64,000 nt of DNA from Taklimakanibacter deserti (GTDB lineage: Bacteria; Pseudomonadota; Alphaproteobacteria; Rhizobiales; Aestuariivirgaceae). The stretch covers positions 1-64,000 of the forward strand of contig QORU01000024.1 in NCBI GenBank assembly GCA_003574785.1, given 5' to 3'. The stretch's first letter is position 1, and each line of letters opens with the position of its first letter. Shown one piece after another: positions 37,412-47,785 of this stretch. The notes beneath the pieces were generated by a model. It did no database searches and was not told the origin of the DNA. It saw only the letters and a program-made list of their open reading frames with translations. The translations under genes were made by a program, and so were the position numbers.

Positions 37412-38332
37412 ATGCGGCCCGACTCGCTCCTGACCACGAACTATCGCTATTTCGCAGCGGTGGCGGAAGCGGGGTCGGTGCGCGGCGCCGCGCAAATGCT
37501 CAATGTCGCGGCCTCGGCGGTGAGCCGCCAGATCATCCTGCTCGAGCAGCAGTTCAACCTTTCCTTGTTCGAACGGCGCGGCCGCAGCCTGAGGCTCTCG
37601 GCCGCGGGCGAGATCCTGCTCAACGGGCTCAAATCGGCGATGCAGGGCCATGAGGCGACGCTCGATCATCTCGATGCCTTGCGCGGGCTGAAGCGCGGGC
37701 GCCTCAGGATCGCGACCGTCGAAAGCATCTCGGTCTCGCCCTTGCCCGACCTCCTGGCGCGTTTCGCCGGCGACTATCCGGGCGTCGAGGTAACGGTGAC
37801 GGTCGCGGGCTCGGATGCGGTGACCGATCTCGTCCGCAGCCATGACGCCGATATCGGCTTCACCTTCAATCCGGCGACGGTCGAGGGGCTCGACGTCAGG
37901 CTGACCCTCGAGCTGCAGCTTGGCGCAGTGATGGCGCCGGACCATCCTTTGGCCAAGGCGCGCAAGCTCTTGTTCGCCGAGTGCCTCGCTCATCCGGTGG
38001 CGTGGCCGGCCCGCGGCTTGAGCTTCAGGGCCATTCTCGACAAGCTGCTCGGCAAGGCAAAAACGCCGGCGCGCGCCTTCGAATGCAATTCGCTGCGCCT
38101 CATGGCCGCTTTGGCAAGGCGTGGACGCTGCATCGCCTTCCAGACGAAGGTCGGGATCGAGCAGGAGCTTGCCGAGGGTTCGCTGGTCTTCGTGCCCCTG
38201 GCCAATCGCCGCATGCCGGCCGACCGTCTCACCATCGTGCATCGACCGGGCTCGGCCGCGGGCCTCGCCGCCGGCGCCTTTCTCGATTTGGCGGTGCGGC
38301 ACTTCTCGGCCCGGAAGGCTGTGCGCAAATAG
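37412..38332 (+). CDS. LysR-family regulator of the purine island
   Basis: 306 residues. N-terminal winged helix: YFAAVAEAGSVRGAAQMLNVAASAVSRQIILLEQQFNLSLFERRGRSLRLS is interrupted only by the family turn. The effector domain runs from about 90 to 290. Tightly spaced after hiuH and before xdhA, in the same direction rather than divergent, so it is probably co-transcribed. Its effector is plausibly a purine or ureide, by context only. Confidence 0.88.
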   Translation: MRPDSLLTTNYRYFAAVAEAGSVRGAAQMLNVAASAVSRQIILLEQQFNLSLFERRGRSLRLSAAGEILLNGLKSAMQGHEATLDHLDALRGLKRGRLRIATVESISVSPLPDLLARFAGDYPGVEVTVTVAGSDAVTDLVRSHDADIGFTFNPATVEGLDVRLTLELQLGAVMAPDHPLAKARKLLFAECLAHPVAWPARGLSFRAILDKLLGKAKTPARAFECNSLRLMAALARRGRCIAFQTKVGIEQELAEGSLVFVPLANRRMPADRLTIVHRPGSAAGLAAGAFLDLAVRHFSARKAVRK

Positions 38333-38413
38333 AGCACAGACTGTCATCTTTATTGTCCTTTTTCGTACACCTGCCGTAATGCTACTTTATCGGTGACAGC
38401 TTGGAGAATTGCG

Positions 38414-39889
38414 ATGGCGAGGAACAAGGTCCGATTTCTCCGCCGCGGCGAGGTCGTTGAACTCGCCGCCGTCCCGCCGATGCTCACCTTGCTGGACTAT
38501 CTGCGCCTCGACGAAGGTTCGCGCGGCACCAAGGAAGGCTGTGGCGAAGGCGATTGCGGCGCCTGCACGGTGGCCCTGGGCTCGCTCAAGGACGGCCGGC
38601 TCGCCTATGAGCCGGTCAATGCCTGCATCCTGCTTCTGGGGCAGGTCGACGGCAAGGAGATTGTCACCGTCGATGATCTGGCGAATGGCGGGAAGCTGCA
38701 TCCGATCCAGCAGGCGCTGGTCGATCATCATGGCTCGCAATGCGGCTTCTGCACGCCGGGCTTCGTGATGGGCCTGTTCCCACTCTACCAGTCGGCCATC
38801 GCACCCGACCGCAAGGCCGTCCTCGATCAGCTGGCCGGCAATCTCTGCCGCTGCACCGGTTATCGCCCGATCGTCGACGCAGCGCTCGCCACTTGCACCG
38901 GCAAGCCGGACGATGCCTGGTCGAGCGCGCGCGCCGAAACGGAGAAGCAGCTCGCACGGCTCGATGATGGCAGCGATCTTTTTGTCGGCGACGACAAGGG
39001 CTTTTTCGCAGCACCCGCAAGCGACGCAGCCCTGGCCGAATTGACCGAAAAACACCCCGACGCCGTGCTCCTCGCTGGCGCTACCGATGTCGGCCTGTGG
39101 GTCACCAAGCAGTTGCGCAGCCTCGGCAAGATCATCTTTCTCGGGCGGATGCGGTCGCTGCGCCGGATTGCCGATGAAGCGGGCGCGGTCAAGCTCGGTG
39201 CCGCCGTCACCTATGCCGAAGCGGAGGAGAGCCTCGGCCGTCTTGATCCCGATCTCGCCGAGCTCCTGCGCCGCATCGGCTCGAAGCAGGTGCGCGCCTC
39301 GGGAACGATCGGCGGCAACATCGCCAATGGATCGCCCATTGGCGACATGCCGCCGGCGCTGATCGCGCTCGGCGCCCGGCTCGAGCTGCGCAAGGGTGCG
39401 TCGTCGCGCGATATGGCGCTCGAGGATTTCTTCATCGCCTATGGCCGGCAGGATCGCGCGCCCGGCGAGATCGTCGCCCAGATTATCGTCCCGAAGCTCA
39501 AGCGGGATGAGGCCTTCCGCTGCTACAAGATCACCAAGCGGTTCGACCAGGATATTTCCTCGGTGCTGGCGGCGTTTAAATTCACCCTTGCCGTCCGCAA
39601 GATCAGGCAAGCCCGCATCGCCTATGGCGGCATGGCGGCGACGCCGAAGCGCGCGCGCCAGACGGAGGCCGCGGTTGCCTCGCTCTCGCTCGATGATCGG
39701 GCCGGCTGGGCCGCGGCCGCCGATTGCCTCACGCAAGATTTCCAGCCGATCGACGATCATCGCGCGGGCGCCCTTTATCGCCGTGAAACGGCGCGCAATC
39801 TGCTGATCAAGGCGCTGACCGAGATTGCGGGCGAAGCGACGGTCAACACCCGCATCACAGGGGTGAGGGAGCCGGTCCATGCGGGCTAA
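38414..39889 (+). CDS. xdhA: Xanthine dehydrogenase small subunit (FeS/FAD)
   Basis: 491 residues from ATG 38414 (GGAG upstream). Two [2Fe-2S] clusters: the plant-type GCGEGDCGACTV (about 41-52) and the second CGFC...CRCTGYRPI (about 108-150). The FAD-binding domain, from about 200, includes VLLAGATDVGLWVTKQ and ASGTIGGNIANGSPIGDMPPALIALGA. Passes electrons from the Mo site in XdhB to NAD. Overlaps the xdhB start by 11 nt. An AT-rich gap of about 80 bp upstream could carry an internal promoter. Confidence 0.95.
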   Translation: MARNKVRFLRRGEVVELAAVPPMLTLLDYLRLDEGSRGTKEGCGEGDCGACTVALGSLKDGRLAYEPVNACILLLGQVDGKEIVTVDDLANGGKLHPIQQALVDHHGSQCGFCTPGFVMGLFPLYQSAIAPDRKAVLDQLAGNLCRCTGYRPIVDAALATCTGKPDDAWSSARAETEKQLARLDDGSDLFVGDDKGFFAAPASDAALAELTEKHPDAVLLAGATDVGLWVTKQLRSLGKIIFLGRMRSLRRIADEAGAVKLGAAVTYAEAEESLGRLDPDLAELLRRIGSKQVRASGTIGGNIANGSPIGDMPPALIALGARLELRKGASSRDMALEDFFIAYGRQDRAPGEIVAQIIVPKLKRDEAFRCYKITKRFDQDISSVLAAFKFTLAVRKIRQARIAYGGMAATPKRARQTEAAVASLSLDDRAGWAAAADCLTQDFQPIDDHRAGALYRRETARNLLIKALTEIAGEATVNTRITGVREPVHAG

Positions 39890-42191
39890 GCGCAAAGAGA
39901 TCGCCACCGAGACGGTGGGCCTGGCGCTTGCCCATGACAGCGCCGCACTCCATGTGCAAGGCAGCGCCATCTATATCGACGACATGCGCGAGCCGGAAGG
40001 CACGCTGCATGTGGCGCCGGGCTATGCGCCGGAAGGAGCGAAGGGACGCATCACCCGTTGCGATCTCGCCGCGGTTGGCACATTCCCCGGCGTCGTCGCG
40101 GTGCTCACTGCCGCCGATATTCCGGGCATCAATGATTGCAGCCCGAATATGGGCGATGATCCGATCCTGGCCGACGGCGAGATTCTGTTCCATGGCCAAG
40201 TGGTTTTCGCCGTCGTCGCCGAGACGCGCGAGGCGGCACGCCGGGCCGCGCGGCTGGCCAAGATCGAGATCGCGAAGGAGACGGCAGCGATCACGGTCGA
40301 GGACGCCCTGGCGCAAGGAACTGACGATGTGCTGCCGCCCTACGAGTTCAGGCGCGGCGATCCGGCCAAGGTGATTGCGGCATCGCCGTCGCGCGTCACG
40401 GGCTCCTTCCATGTCGGCGGCCAGGAGCATTTCTATCTCGAAGGCCAGGTGGCGATGGCTATGCCCGAAGAGGGTGGCGGCATGATCGTCTATTCCTCGA
40501 CCCAGCATCCAAGCGAGGTGCAGCATTGCGTCGCCAAGATGTTGAAACTTGCCGATGCCTTCGTCACCTGCGAGTGCCGGCGCATGGGCGGCGGCTTCGG
40601 CGGCAAGGAGAGCCAGGCGGCGCAATGGGCGGCGCTTGCAGCCCTTGGCGCCCATGTCACGGGGCGCCCGGTCAAATGCCGGCTCGACCGCGACGACGAC
40701 ATGATCATGACCGGCAAGCGCCATGACATGCGCATCGATTACAGTTTCGCCCATGACAAGACGGGCCGCCTGACGGCCGTCGATGCCAGCCTGCTGTCGC
40801 GCTGCGGCTATTCGGCCGATCTCTCGCTCGGCGTCAATGACCGCGCCATGTTCCATGCCGACAATGCCTATTATTATCCGGCGGTGAGCATCAAATCGCG
40901 CCGCCTGCGCACCAACACCGTGTCCAACACGGCCTTTCGCGGCTTTGGCGGCCCGCAAGGCATGATGCTGGCCGAGCGCATGATGGACGAGATCGCGCAC
41001 GTCCAGGGCCTCGATCCGCTCGACGTGCGCAAGCGCAATTTCTACAAGGCCGGCCGCGACAGGACTCCTTATGGCATGAAGGTCGTGGACAACATCATCC
41101 ACGAGGTAGTGGGTGAGCTCGAGAAGACGAGCGACTATCGCGCACGGCGTGACGCCATCAAGGTCTTCAATGCCAAAAACCCGATCCTGAAGAAGGGCCT
41201 GGCGCTGACGCCGGTCAAATTCGGCATCTCCTTCACCTTGATCCATCTCAACCAGGCGGGTGCGCTCGTCCATCTCTATACCGACGGCTCGGTGCATTTG
41301 AATCACGGCGGCACCGAGATGGGGCAGGGGCTCTATATCAAGGTGGCACAAGTGGTGGCCGAGGAATTCGGTATCGAGCCCGCCCGCGTGAAGATCACCG
41401 CCACGACCACCGGCAAGGTGCCGAACACCTCGCCGACCGCGGCCTCGTCGGGATCCGACCTCAACGGCATGGCGGCCAAGGAGGCGGCCGGCCGCATCAA
41501 GAAGCGGCTCGTCGATTTCGCCAGCCGGGAATGGAAGGTAAAGCCGGGACAGATCCGCTTCGCGCAAGGGCGCGTGATCATCGGCAATCAGAGCATCGCG
41601 CTCGGTGGTCTCGCCAAACAAGCGCATCAGGCGCGCATCCCGCTGTCCTCCACCGGCTTCTATGCGACTCCCGAGATCACCTGGAATCGCGACAAGGCCA
41701 AGGGCAAGCCCTTCTTCTATTTCGCTTATGGCGCGGCCTGCGCCGAAGTGACCGTCGACATCTTGACGGGCGAGATGCGGGTCGATCGCGTTGACATCCT
41801 TCACGATGTCGGCCGCTCGCTCAATCCCGCGATCGATCTGGGCCAGATCGAGGGCGGCTTCGTCCAGGGCATGGGCTGGCTCACTACGGAAGAGCTGGTC
41901 TTCGACCAGGAGGGCCGGCTCAGGACCCATGCGCCCTCGACCTACAAGATCCCGTGCGCCTCCGACGTGCCGGCCGATTTCCGGGTCAATCTCTTCGCCT
42001 CTTCGGGGAATCCGGCCGATACCATCTATCGCTCCAAGGCGGTGGGCGAGCCGCCGCTGATGCTGGCGCTTTCGGTGTTCTCGGCGATCACCGATGCGAT
42101 CGCCGCTTTGAAGCCGGGCAAGATGCCGCCGCTTGCGGCGCCCGCTACACCGGAAGCGATCATGAAGGCCGTGAAGGCAATGTCGGCATGA
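39879..42191 (+). CDS. xdhB: Xanthine dehydrogenase molybdopterin subunit
   Basis: 770 residues. Molybdenum hydroxylase chain that oxidises hypoxanthine to xanthine and xanthine to urate. Landmarks: GSAIYIDDMREPEGTLHVA near the N-terminus, QEHFYLEGQVA, RMGGGFGGKESQA, TNTVSNTAFRGFGGPQG, HGGTEMGQGLYIK and the C-terminal VGEPPLMLALSV, which includes the catalytic glutamate region. Full length; its stop overlaps the xdhC start (ATGA). Confidence 0.95.
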   Translation: MRAKRKEIATETVGLALAHDSAALHVQGSAIYIDDMREPEGTLHVAPGYAPEGAKGRITRCDLAAVGTFPGVVAVLTAADIPGINDCSPNMGDDPILADGEILFHGQVVFAVVAETREAARRAARLAKIEIAKETAAITVEDALAQGTDDVLPPYEFRRGDPAKVIAASPSRVTGSFHVGGQEHFYLEGQVAMAMPEEGGGMIVYSSTQHPSEVQHCVAKMLKLADAFVTCECRRMGGGFGGKESQAAQWAALAALGAHVTGRPVKCRLDRDDDMIMTGKRHDMRIDYSFAHDKTGRLTAVDASLLSRCGYSADLSLGVNDRAMFHADNAYYYPAVSIKSRRLRTNTVSNTAFRGFGGPQGMMLAERMMDEIAHVQGLDPLDVRKRNFYKAGRDRTPYGMKVVDNIIHEVVGELEKTSDYRARRDAIKVFNAKNPILKKGLALTPVKFGISFTLIHLNQAGALVHLYTDGSVHLNHGGTEMGQGLYIKVAQVVAEEFGIEPARVKITATTTGKVPNTSPTAASSGSDLNGMAAKEAAGRIKKRLVDFASREWKVKPGQIRFAQGRVIIGNQSIALGGLAKQAHQARIPLSSTGFYATPEITWNRDKAKGKPFFYFAYGAACAEVTVDILTGEMRVDRVDILHDVGRSLNPAIDLGQIEGGFVQGMGWLTTEELVFDQEGRLRTHAPSTYKIPCASDVPADFRVNLFASSGNPADTIYRSKAVGEPPLMLALSVFSAITDAIAALKPGKMPPLAAPATPEAIMKAVKAMSA

Positions 42192-43171
42192 AGATCTGGC
42201 ACCATATCGCAAAGGCGCTCGAAGCGGGGGAGCCCTGCGCTATGGTCTCGGTGCTCAAGGTTGATGGCTCGGCGCCGCGCGAAGTGGGCGCGAGGCTCGT
42301 CCTTACCCAGCGCGGTTTCCACGGCACGATCGGCGGCGGCGCGCTCGAATGGCGAGCTTTGGCCGAGGCCCAGAAGAAGCTCAAAGGCGGCCGGTCGCTG
42401 ACCGTCACGTCGCATGCGCTGGGGCCGGAGCTCGGCCAATGTTGCGGCGGGCGAGTGGAATTGCTGACCGAGATCTTCGACGGCACCGGTCTTGCCGATG
42501 CCCGCACATTGGCAGATGCCGAAAAATCGGGCGCCTTTGCCACCGAAAGCCGCTTGCGCTCCGATCATGTTGTCCGCAGCATTGTCTCGGCGGGATCGTC
42601 GGCCAAGGATGTCATGATCGAGCATTTCGGCGAGGAGAAGCGGCCTCTTTATCTGTTCGGCTCGGGCCATGTCGGGCGCGCCCTCGTCCTGGCGCTGGCG
42701 CCCTTGCCTTTCGCCATACGCTGGATCGATACGCGCCCCAACGCCTTTCCCGCCGCCATGCCGGCCAATGTCGAGCCGGTCGCGACGAGCGATCCGGTCG
42801 CCGAGCTCACCGCCGCACCCGACCGCACTTTCCTTTTGGTCATGACTCATAGCCATGCGCTTGATCTCGCCATTGTCGAGCAGGCGCTGCGCGATGACCG
42901 CTTCCCCTATGTCGGGCTCATCGGCAGCGCCAGCAAGAGGGCGCGGTTCCTGAGCCGGCTGCGCCAGGCCGGCATCGCCGATGAGCGTCTCGCCGCCTTG
43001 AAATGCCCGATCGGGGTGCCCGGTATCGCCTCCAAGGAGCCGGCGGTCATTGCCGCGGCGACGGTGGCGGAGCTCCTGGAGCGCGACGAGATGTTGAGAA
43101 CCCGCCGGAATCTTCCCGCAGGCGTGCAAACGCCTTATACAATGAGCCAAAAAAAGGGCCAGGGTGGGTGA
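42188..43171 (+). CDS. xdhC: Molybdenum-cofactor chaperone XdhC
   Basis: 327 residues from ATG 42188. Binds and delivers sulfurated molybdenum cofactor to XdhB. N-terminal domain: VSVLKVDGSAPREVGARLVLT and GTIGGGALEWRAL, ending in LGPELGQCCGGRVELL with the conserved Cys pair. A C-terminal Rossmann fold contains LYLFGSGHVGRALVLALAPLPF and VGLIGSASKRARFLSRL. Overlaps neighbours on both sides by 4 nt, so it is translationally coupled between xdhB and the ABC ATPase gene. Confidence 0.95.
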   Translation: MKIWHHIAKALEAGEPCAMVSVLKVDGSAPREVGARLVLTQRGFHGTIGGGALEWRALAEAQKKLKGGRSLTVTSHALGPELGQCCGGRVELLTEIFDGTGLADARTLADAEKSGAFATESRLRSDHVVRSIVSAGSSAKDVMIEHFGEEKRPLYLFGSGHVGRALVLALAPLPFAIRWIDTRPNAFPAAMPANVEPVATSDPVAELTAAPDRTFLLVMTHSHALDLAIVEQALRDDRFPYVGLIGSASKRARFLSRLRQAGIADERLAALKCPIGVPGIASKEPAVIAAATVAELLERDEMLRTRRNLPAGVQTPYTMSQKKGQGG

Positions 43172-44721
43172 CGGACAAGATCGGCAAAGACCATCTTCTT
43201 GAAGCGCTTCACATCGTGAAGGTCTTCGGCCGCTTGCGCGCCAATGACGATGTGTCGCTTTATGTGCGCCCGGGCGAGATCCATGCTCTTCTGGGCGAGA
43301 ATGGCGCCGGCAAGTCGACGCTGGTCAAGATCATCTATGGCGCCTTGCAGCCGACCTCGGGTGAATTGCGCTGGCAGGGCGCCCCCGTCACCATTTCATC
43401 GCCCGCCGCCGCCCGCAAGCTCGGCATCGGCATGGTGTTCCAGCATTTCTCCCTGTTCGAGGCGCTCACCGTTGCCGAGAACATCGCGCTCGCTCTGCCG
43501 GGCGTCTTCGACATCGGCACCCTGTCGAAGAAGATTTCATCCATCTCCAAGGACTACGGCCTGCCGCTCGAGCCTTCGGCGACCGTCGGCGATCTCTCCG
43601 TCGGCGAGCGCCAGCGTATCGAGATCATCCGCTGCCTGCTGCAGGAGCCGAAGCTCCTGATCATGGACGAGCCGACCGCGGTGTTGACTCCGCAAGAGGC
43701 CGACCAGCTCTTCCTGGTGCTCGAGCGCCTGGCCAAGGAAGGCTGTTCCATCCTTTATATTTCCCATCGTCTCGAGGAGGTGAAGCGGCTCTGCCAGTCG
43801 GCCACCATTCTGCGCATGGGCAAGGTCGTCGCCTGCGTCGATCCGCGCAAGGAGACGGCGGCGAGCCTCGCGCGGCTCATGGTGGGCGGCGACATCCACA
43901 TCGTGCGGCCGAAGGCCAAGGCCAAATCCGGCAGGCCGCGCCTTACCCTCGATAGGCTGAGCCTGGCGCAGGACGGTCATTTCGGCGTCGCCTTGCGCGA
44001 TGTCTCGCTCAACGTGGCGGGCGGCGAGGTCGTGGCCATCGCCGGTGTCGCCGGCAACGGCCAGTCCGAGCTCTTCGATGCGGTCTCGGGCGAGAAGCTT
44101 CTCAAGCGCAATGAGGCGCTCCTCATCGACGGCAAACCCTGCGGCAGGCTGAGCATCACCGCAAGGCGCAAGATGGGCGCTGCTTTCGTACCCGAGGAAC
44201 GCCTGGGCCACGGCGCCGTGCCCGGCTTCAGATTATCGGAGAATGTCATCCTGACGCGCTATGCCTCGGACAAGGATCTGACCCGGTCCGGGACCATCGG
44301 CCGCGACGCGGCATTGGCGGTGAGCGAAAGGGTGATCAAGTCCTTCGACGTGCGCAAGGGCAAGCCCGATCCCGAAGCGCGCGCTCTGTCCGGCGGCAAC
44401 TTGCAGAAATTCGTGGTCGGCCGCGAGCTCGACCGCAATCCCGCCGTCCTCATCGTCAATCAGCCGACCTGGGGCGTCGATGCGGGAGCCGCCGCCACCA
44501 TTCGCCAGGCGCTGGTCGACCTGGCGCGGGGAGGTTCCGCGATCCTGGTCATCAGCCAGGACCTCGACGAGATCTTCGAGATCGCCGACCGCATCGCGGT
44601 GATCTCGCGCGGCCAGCTCTCTGAGGCCCGTCCGGCATCCGAGCTCACGCGCGAGAAGATCGGCCTCCTGATGGCAGGCGAGCATGAGGTGAGGGAGGAA
44701 CGCCATGCCGCTCGTGCTTGA
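43168..44721 (+). CDS. ABC importer double ATPase (BMP/nucleoside type)
   Basis: 517 residues from a GTG start at 43168 that overlaps the xdhC stop (GTGA). Two ABC domains in tandem: the first has Walker A GENGAGKST, signature LSVGERQRIEI and Walker B LLIMDEPTA; the second has a degenerate P-loop (GVAGNGQSE) and LSGGNLQKFVVGRELDRNP. This is the sugar/purine-nucleoside importer arrangement (YufO/NupA-like). With the two permeases and the BMP protein downstream it forms a full importer, whose place in a purine operon suggests a nucleobase, nucleoside or ureide substrate. Confidence 0.9.
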   Translation: MTDKIGKDHLLEALHIVKVFGRLRANDDVSLYVRPGEIHALLGENGAGKSTLVKIIYGALQPTSGELRWQGAPVTISSPAAARKLGIGMVFQHFSLFEALTVAENIALALPGVFDIGTLSKKISSISKDYGLPLEPSATVGDLSVGERQRIEIIRCLLQEPKLLIMDEPTAVLTPQEADQLFLVLERLAKEGCSILYISHRLEEVKRLCQSATILRMGKVVACVDPRKETAASLARLMVGGDIHIVRPKAKAKSGRPRLTLDRLSLAQDGHFGVALRDVSLNVAGGEVVAIAGVAGNGQSELFDAVSGEKLLKRNEALLIDGKPCGRLSITARRKMGAAFVPEERLGHGAVPGFRLSENVILTRYASDKDLTRSGTIGRDAALAVSERVIKSFDVRKGKPDPEARALSGGNLQKFVVGRELDRNPAVLIVNQPTWGVDAGAAATIRQALVDLARGGSAILVISQDLDEIFEIADRIAVISRGQLSEARPASELTREKIGLLMAGEHEVREERHAARA

Positions 44722-45790
44722 GAAACGCGCCGAGCGTTCGACCCGCATGGCACTGTTGTCGCCGGTCCTCGCCATCCTCCTCACCGTGATCACCGGCGCC
44801 ATCATCTTCGCGCTTCGCGGCATCGATCCGCTGCATGGGCTCTATGTCTATTTCATCGAGCCTCTGACGCAGCTCTGGTCGCTGCAACAGCTCATCGTCA
44901 AGGCGACGCCTTTGGTGCTGATCGGCGTCGGCCTTGCCGTCTGCTATACGGCCAATGTGTGGAACATCGGCGCCGAAGGCCAGCTCACGGCGGGCGCCAT
45001 ATTGGGCGGCATGATCCCGGTGCTGTTCCCCGAGTGGCAGTCGCCGCTGACCCTGCTCGCCATGCTCATTCTCGGCATTGTCGGCGGCATGGCCTATGCC
45101 GCGATACCGGCGGTGCTCAAGACGCGGTTCAGCGCCAATGAGATCCTGACCTCGCTGATGCTCGTCTATGTGGCGAGACTTCTGCTCGACTGGCTGGTGC
45201 GCGGGCCCTGGCGCGATCCGCAAGGCTTCAATTTCCCGAAAACGATTACCTTCAGCGATTGGCAGCTCCTTCCGATGCTTTGGGGCTCGGTGCATGCCGG
45301 CGCTCTCTTTGCCGTGCTTGCCGCCGTCATCCTCGCTTTCGTCATGGGCCGCATGCTGAAGGGTTTTGAGATCAGAGTGAGCGGGAGCGCGCCGCGCGCC
45401 GGCCGCTTCGCCGGCTTCTCGCGGCCGCGCACTGTCCTGTTCTGCTTCCTGTTGTCGGGCGGGCTCGCCGGTCTTGCCGGCATCACCGAAGTGGCGAGCG
45501 TCGTCGGACAATTGCAGCCGCAGATCTCGCCGGACTATGGCTTTGCCGCCATCATCGTCGCCTTCCTCGGCAGGCTCAATCCGTTGGGCGTACTCGTTGC
45601 CGGCCTGATGCTGGCGCTGAGCTATCTGGGCGGCGAAGCGGCGCAGGTTTCGCTCGGCCTCTCCGATCGCATCGCCAAGGTCTTCCAGGGCATCCTCCTG
45701 TTCTTCATCCTGGGCTGCGACACGCTCATCCTCTATCGATTCCGCTGGCTGAAGACGCAAGTCTCCGCCGCGGCGCAACCGGCGGACTGA
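44705..45790 (+). CDS. ABC importer permease 1 (BMP/nucleoside type)
   Basis: 361 residues, about 8-9 membrane helices; family motif NVWNIGAEGQLTAGAILGG at about 88-106 and FSANEILTSLMLVYVARLLLDWL identify the BPD_transp_2 nucleoside-importer group. The start overlaps the ATPase gene by 17 nt. Pairs with the next gene to form the heterodimeric channel. Confidence 0.9.
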   Translation: MPLVLEKRAERSTRMALLSPVLAILLTVITGAIIFALRGIDPLHGLYVYFIEPLTQLWSLQQLIVKATPLVLIGVGLAVCYTANVWNIGAEGQLTAGAILGGMIPVLFPEWQSPLTLLAMLILGIVGGMAYAAIPAVLKTRFSANEILTSLMLVYVARLLLDWLVRGPWRDPQGFNFPKTITFSDWQLLPMLWGSVHAGALFAVLAAVILAFVMGRMLKGFEIRVSGSAPRAGRFAGFSRPRTVLFCFLLSGGLAGLAGITEVASVVGQLQPQISPDYGFAAIIVAFLGRLNPLGVLVAGLMLALSYLGGEAAQVSLGLSDRIAKVFQGILLFFILGCDTLILYRFRWLKTQVSAAAQPAD

Positions 45791-45795
45791 TCGAC

Positions 45796-46671
45796 ATGGA
45801 TGCTTCGCTCGCCGTCCTCCTCACCATCGTCACCGCAGCGACCCCCTTGCTGCTCGCGGCGATCGGCGAACTGGTCGTCGAGCGTTCGGGCGTGCTCAAT
45901 CTCGGCGTCGAGGGCATGATGGTGATGGGCGCGGTCGCGGGCTTCGGCGCCGCTTTCCTGACCGGCAACCCATATGTCGGTGTCATCGCCGCCATCATCG
46001 CCGGCATGGCCATGGCATTGCTCTTCGGCCTTCTCACCTTGACGCTGGTCTCGAACCAGGTGGCGACCGGCCTGTCCCTGACGCTCCTGGGACTTGGCCT
46101 CTCGGGCTTGTTGGGAGAATCCTTCGTCGGCGAGCCGGGCGCGCGCCTGCCGAAATATTTCGGCATCGACATGCTGATCCCATTCTCCTTCATCCTGACC
46201 GCCGCCGTGGCCTATGTGCTGTTCCGCACCAAGGCCGGCCTCATCATCCGTGCCGTCGGCGACAGCCACAATTCGGCGCATGCTCTGGGTTACCGCGTCA
46301 TCTGGGTGCGCTATCTTTGCGTATTGTTCGGCGGCGCCTGCGCCGGACTGGCCGGCGGCTATCTGTCCCTGGTCTATACGCCGCAATGGGTCGAGAACAT
46401 GACGGCGGGGCGTGGCTGGATCGCGCTGGCCTTGGTCGTCTTCGCCTCATGGATGCCGTGGCGCCTGGTGGCAGGCGCCTATCTCTTCGGCGCCATATCC
46501 ATCCTGTCCTTTGTCGGGCAGACCCGGGCCTGGGACATTCCCACGCAGTTCATGAACAGCCTGCCCTATCTCGGCACCATATTGGCGCTGGTGGTGATTT
46601 CGGCCAATCGGCGGCTGACGCGGATGAATGCGCCAGCGAGCCTCGGCCAAGCTTTCGTGCCTGATCGATAA
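45796..46671 (+). CDS. ABC importer permease 2 (BMP/nucleoside type)
   Basis: 291 residues, about 8 membrane helices. [26 protein letters not shown] is the signature of the second permease of these importers, and [37 protein letters not shown] is the cytoplasmic loop contacting the ATPase. Five nt after permease 1. Confidence 0.92.
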   Translation: MDASLAVLLTIVTAATPLLLAAIGELVVERSGVLNLGVEGMMVMGAVAGFGAAFLTGNPYVGVIAAIIAGMAMALLFGLLTLTLVSNQVATGLSLTLLGLGLSGLLGESFVGEPGARLPKYFGIDMLIPFSFILTAAVAYVLFRTKAGLIIRAVGDSHNSAHALGYRVIWVRYLCVLFGGACAGLAGGYLSLVYTPQWVENMTAGRGWIALALVVFASWMPWRLVAGAYLFGAISILSFVGQTRAWDIPTQFMNSLPYLGTILALVVISANRRLTRMNAPASLGQAFVPDR

Positions 46672-46693
46672 TACAGGGAGTAAGGAGAAACAG

Positions 46694-47764
46694 ATGAAGA
46701 AACTACTGACATGCGCCGCGGCCTTCGCCCTCGCTCTGGGCATTGCCGCAGGCTCCGCTTCGGCGCAGGACAAGCTCAAGGCCTGCTGGATCTATGTCGG
46801 CGCCATCGGCGATTTCGGCTGGACCTACCAGCATGACCAGGGCCGCCTCGCGGTCGAGAAGGAGCTCGGCGACAAGGTGCAAACGGTCTTTGTCGAGAAT
46901 GTCGCGGAATCGGATTCGGAAAGGGCGATCGAGCGCCTGGCGCGCGACGGCTGCGCCATCATCTTCACCACCTCCTTCGGCTTCATGGAGCCGACCCTCA
47001 AGGTGGCGAAGAAATTCCCCGATGTGAAATTCGAGCATGCGACCGGCTTCAAGACGGCTGACAACGTCACGACCTACAATGCCAAGTTCCACGAAGGCCG
47101 TTATGTGATCGGCCAGATCGCCGCCAAGATGTCGCAGACGGGGACCGCCGGCTATATCGTGTCCTTCCCCATCCCGGAAGTCGTCGCCGGGATCAATGCC
47201 TTCATGCTCGGCGCGCAATCGGTGAAGCCCGACTTCAAGGTGAAGATCATCTGGGTCAACAGCTGGTATGACCCGGGCAAGGAGGCCGATGCCGCCAAGG
47301 TCCTGTTCAGCCAGGGCGCCGACATCATCGTCCAGCATACCGATTCGACCGCGGCACTCCAGGTCGCCGAGGAGCAGGGCAAGCATGGCTTCGGCCAGGC
47401 TTCCGACATGATCAAATTCGCGCCCAAGGCACAATATACGGCGATCGTCGACAACTGGGCGCCCTACTATGTCCGGCGCATCAACGATGTGCTGAACGGC
47501 ACCTGGAAGTCGCAGTCCTCATGGGATGGCATGGCGGAAGGCACGGTCAATATTGCGCCCTACACCAATCTCCCCGACGACGTCGTGAAGATGGCGACCG
47601 AGACCTCCGAAGCTATCAAGACCGGCAAGCTTCATCCCTTCACCGGTCCGATCACCAAGCAGGACGGCACCGTCGCCGGCGAGGCCGGCAAGCCTCTGGC
47701 CGACGGCGATATCCTCGGCATGAACTGGTATGTGAAGGGCGTCGACGACCAGCTGCCGAAATAA
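46694..47764 (+). CDS. BMP-family substrate-binding protein of ABC importer
   Basis: 356 residues from ATG 46694 (AAGGAG upstream). Ordinary signal peptide ending ASA-QDKL, without a lipobox cysteine. BMP/PnrA-like fold: ACWIYVGAIGDFGWTYQHDQGR, then FVENVAESDSERAIERLARDGCAIIFTTSFGFMEP, and NSWYDPGKEADAAKVLFSQGADIIVQHTDS. It presents the ligand to the two permeases upstream. The members of this family bind purine nucleosides, riboflavin or autoinducers; purine-related cargo is favoured by context. Confidence 0.9.
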   Translation: MKKLLTCAAAFALALGIAAGSASAQDKLKACWIYVGAIGDFGWTYQHDQGRLAVEKELGDKVQTVFVENVAESDSERAIERLARDGCAIIFTTSFGFMEPTLKVAKKFPDVKFEHATGFKTADNVTTYNAKFHEGRYVIGQIAAKMSQTGTAGYIVSFPIPEVVAGINAFMLGAQSVKPDFKVKIIWVNSWYDPGKEADAAKVLFSQGADIIVQHTDSTAALQVAEEQGKHGFGQASDMIKFAPKAQYTAIVDNWAPYYVRRINDVLNGTWKSQSSWDGMAEGTVNIAPYTNLPDDVVKMATETSEAIKTGKLHPFTGPITKQDGTVAGEAGKPLADGDILGMNWYVKGVDDQLPK

Positions 47765-47785
47765 GCGTAGCACCTTCCACGTATA

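Noticed and set aside
39855..42212. Minus-strand frame opposite xdhB
   Set aside because: xdhB is full length and conserved; the antisense frame resembles no family.
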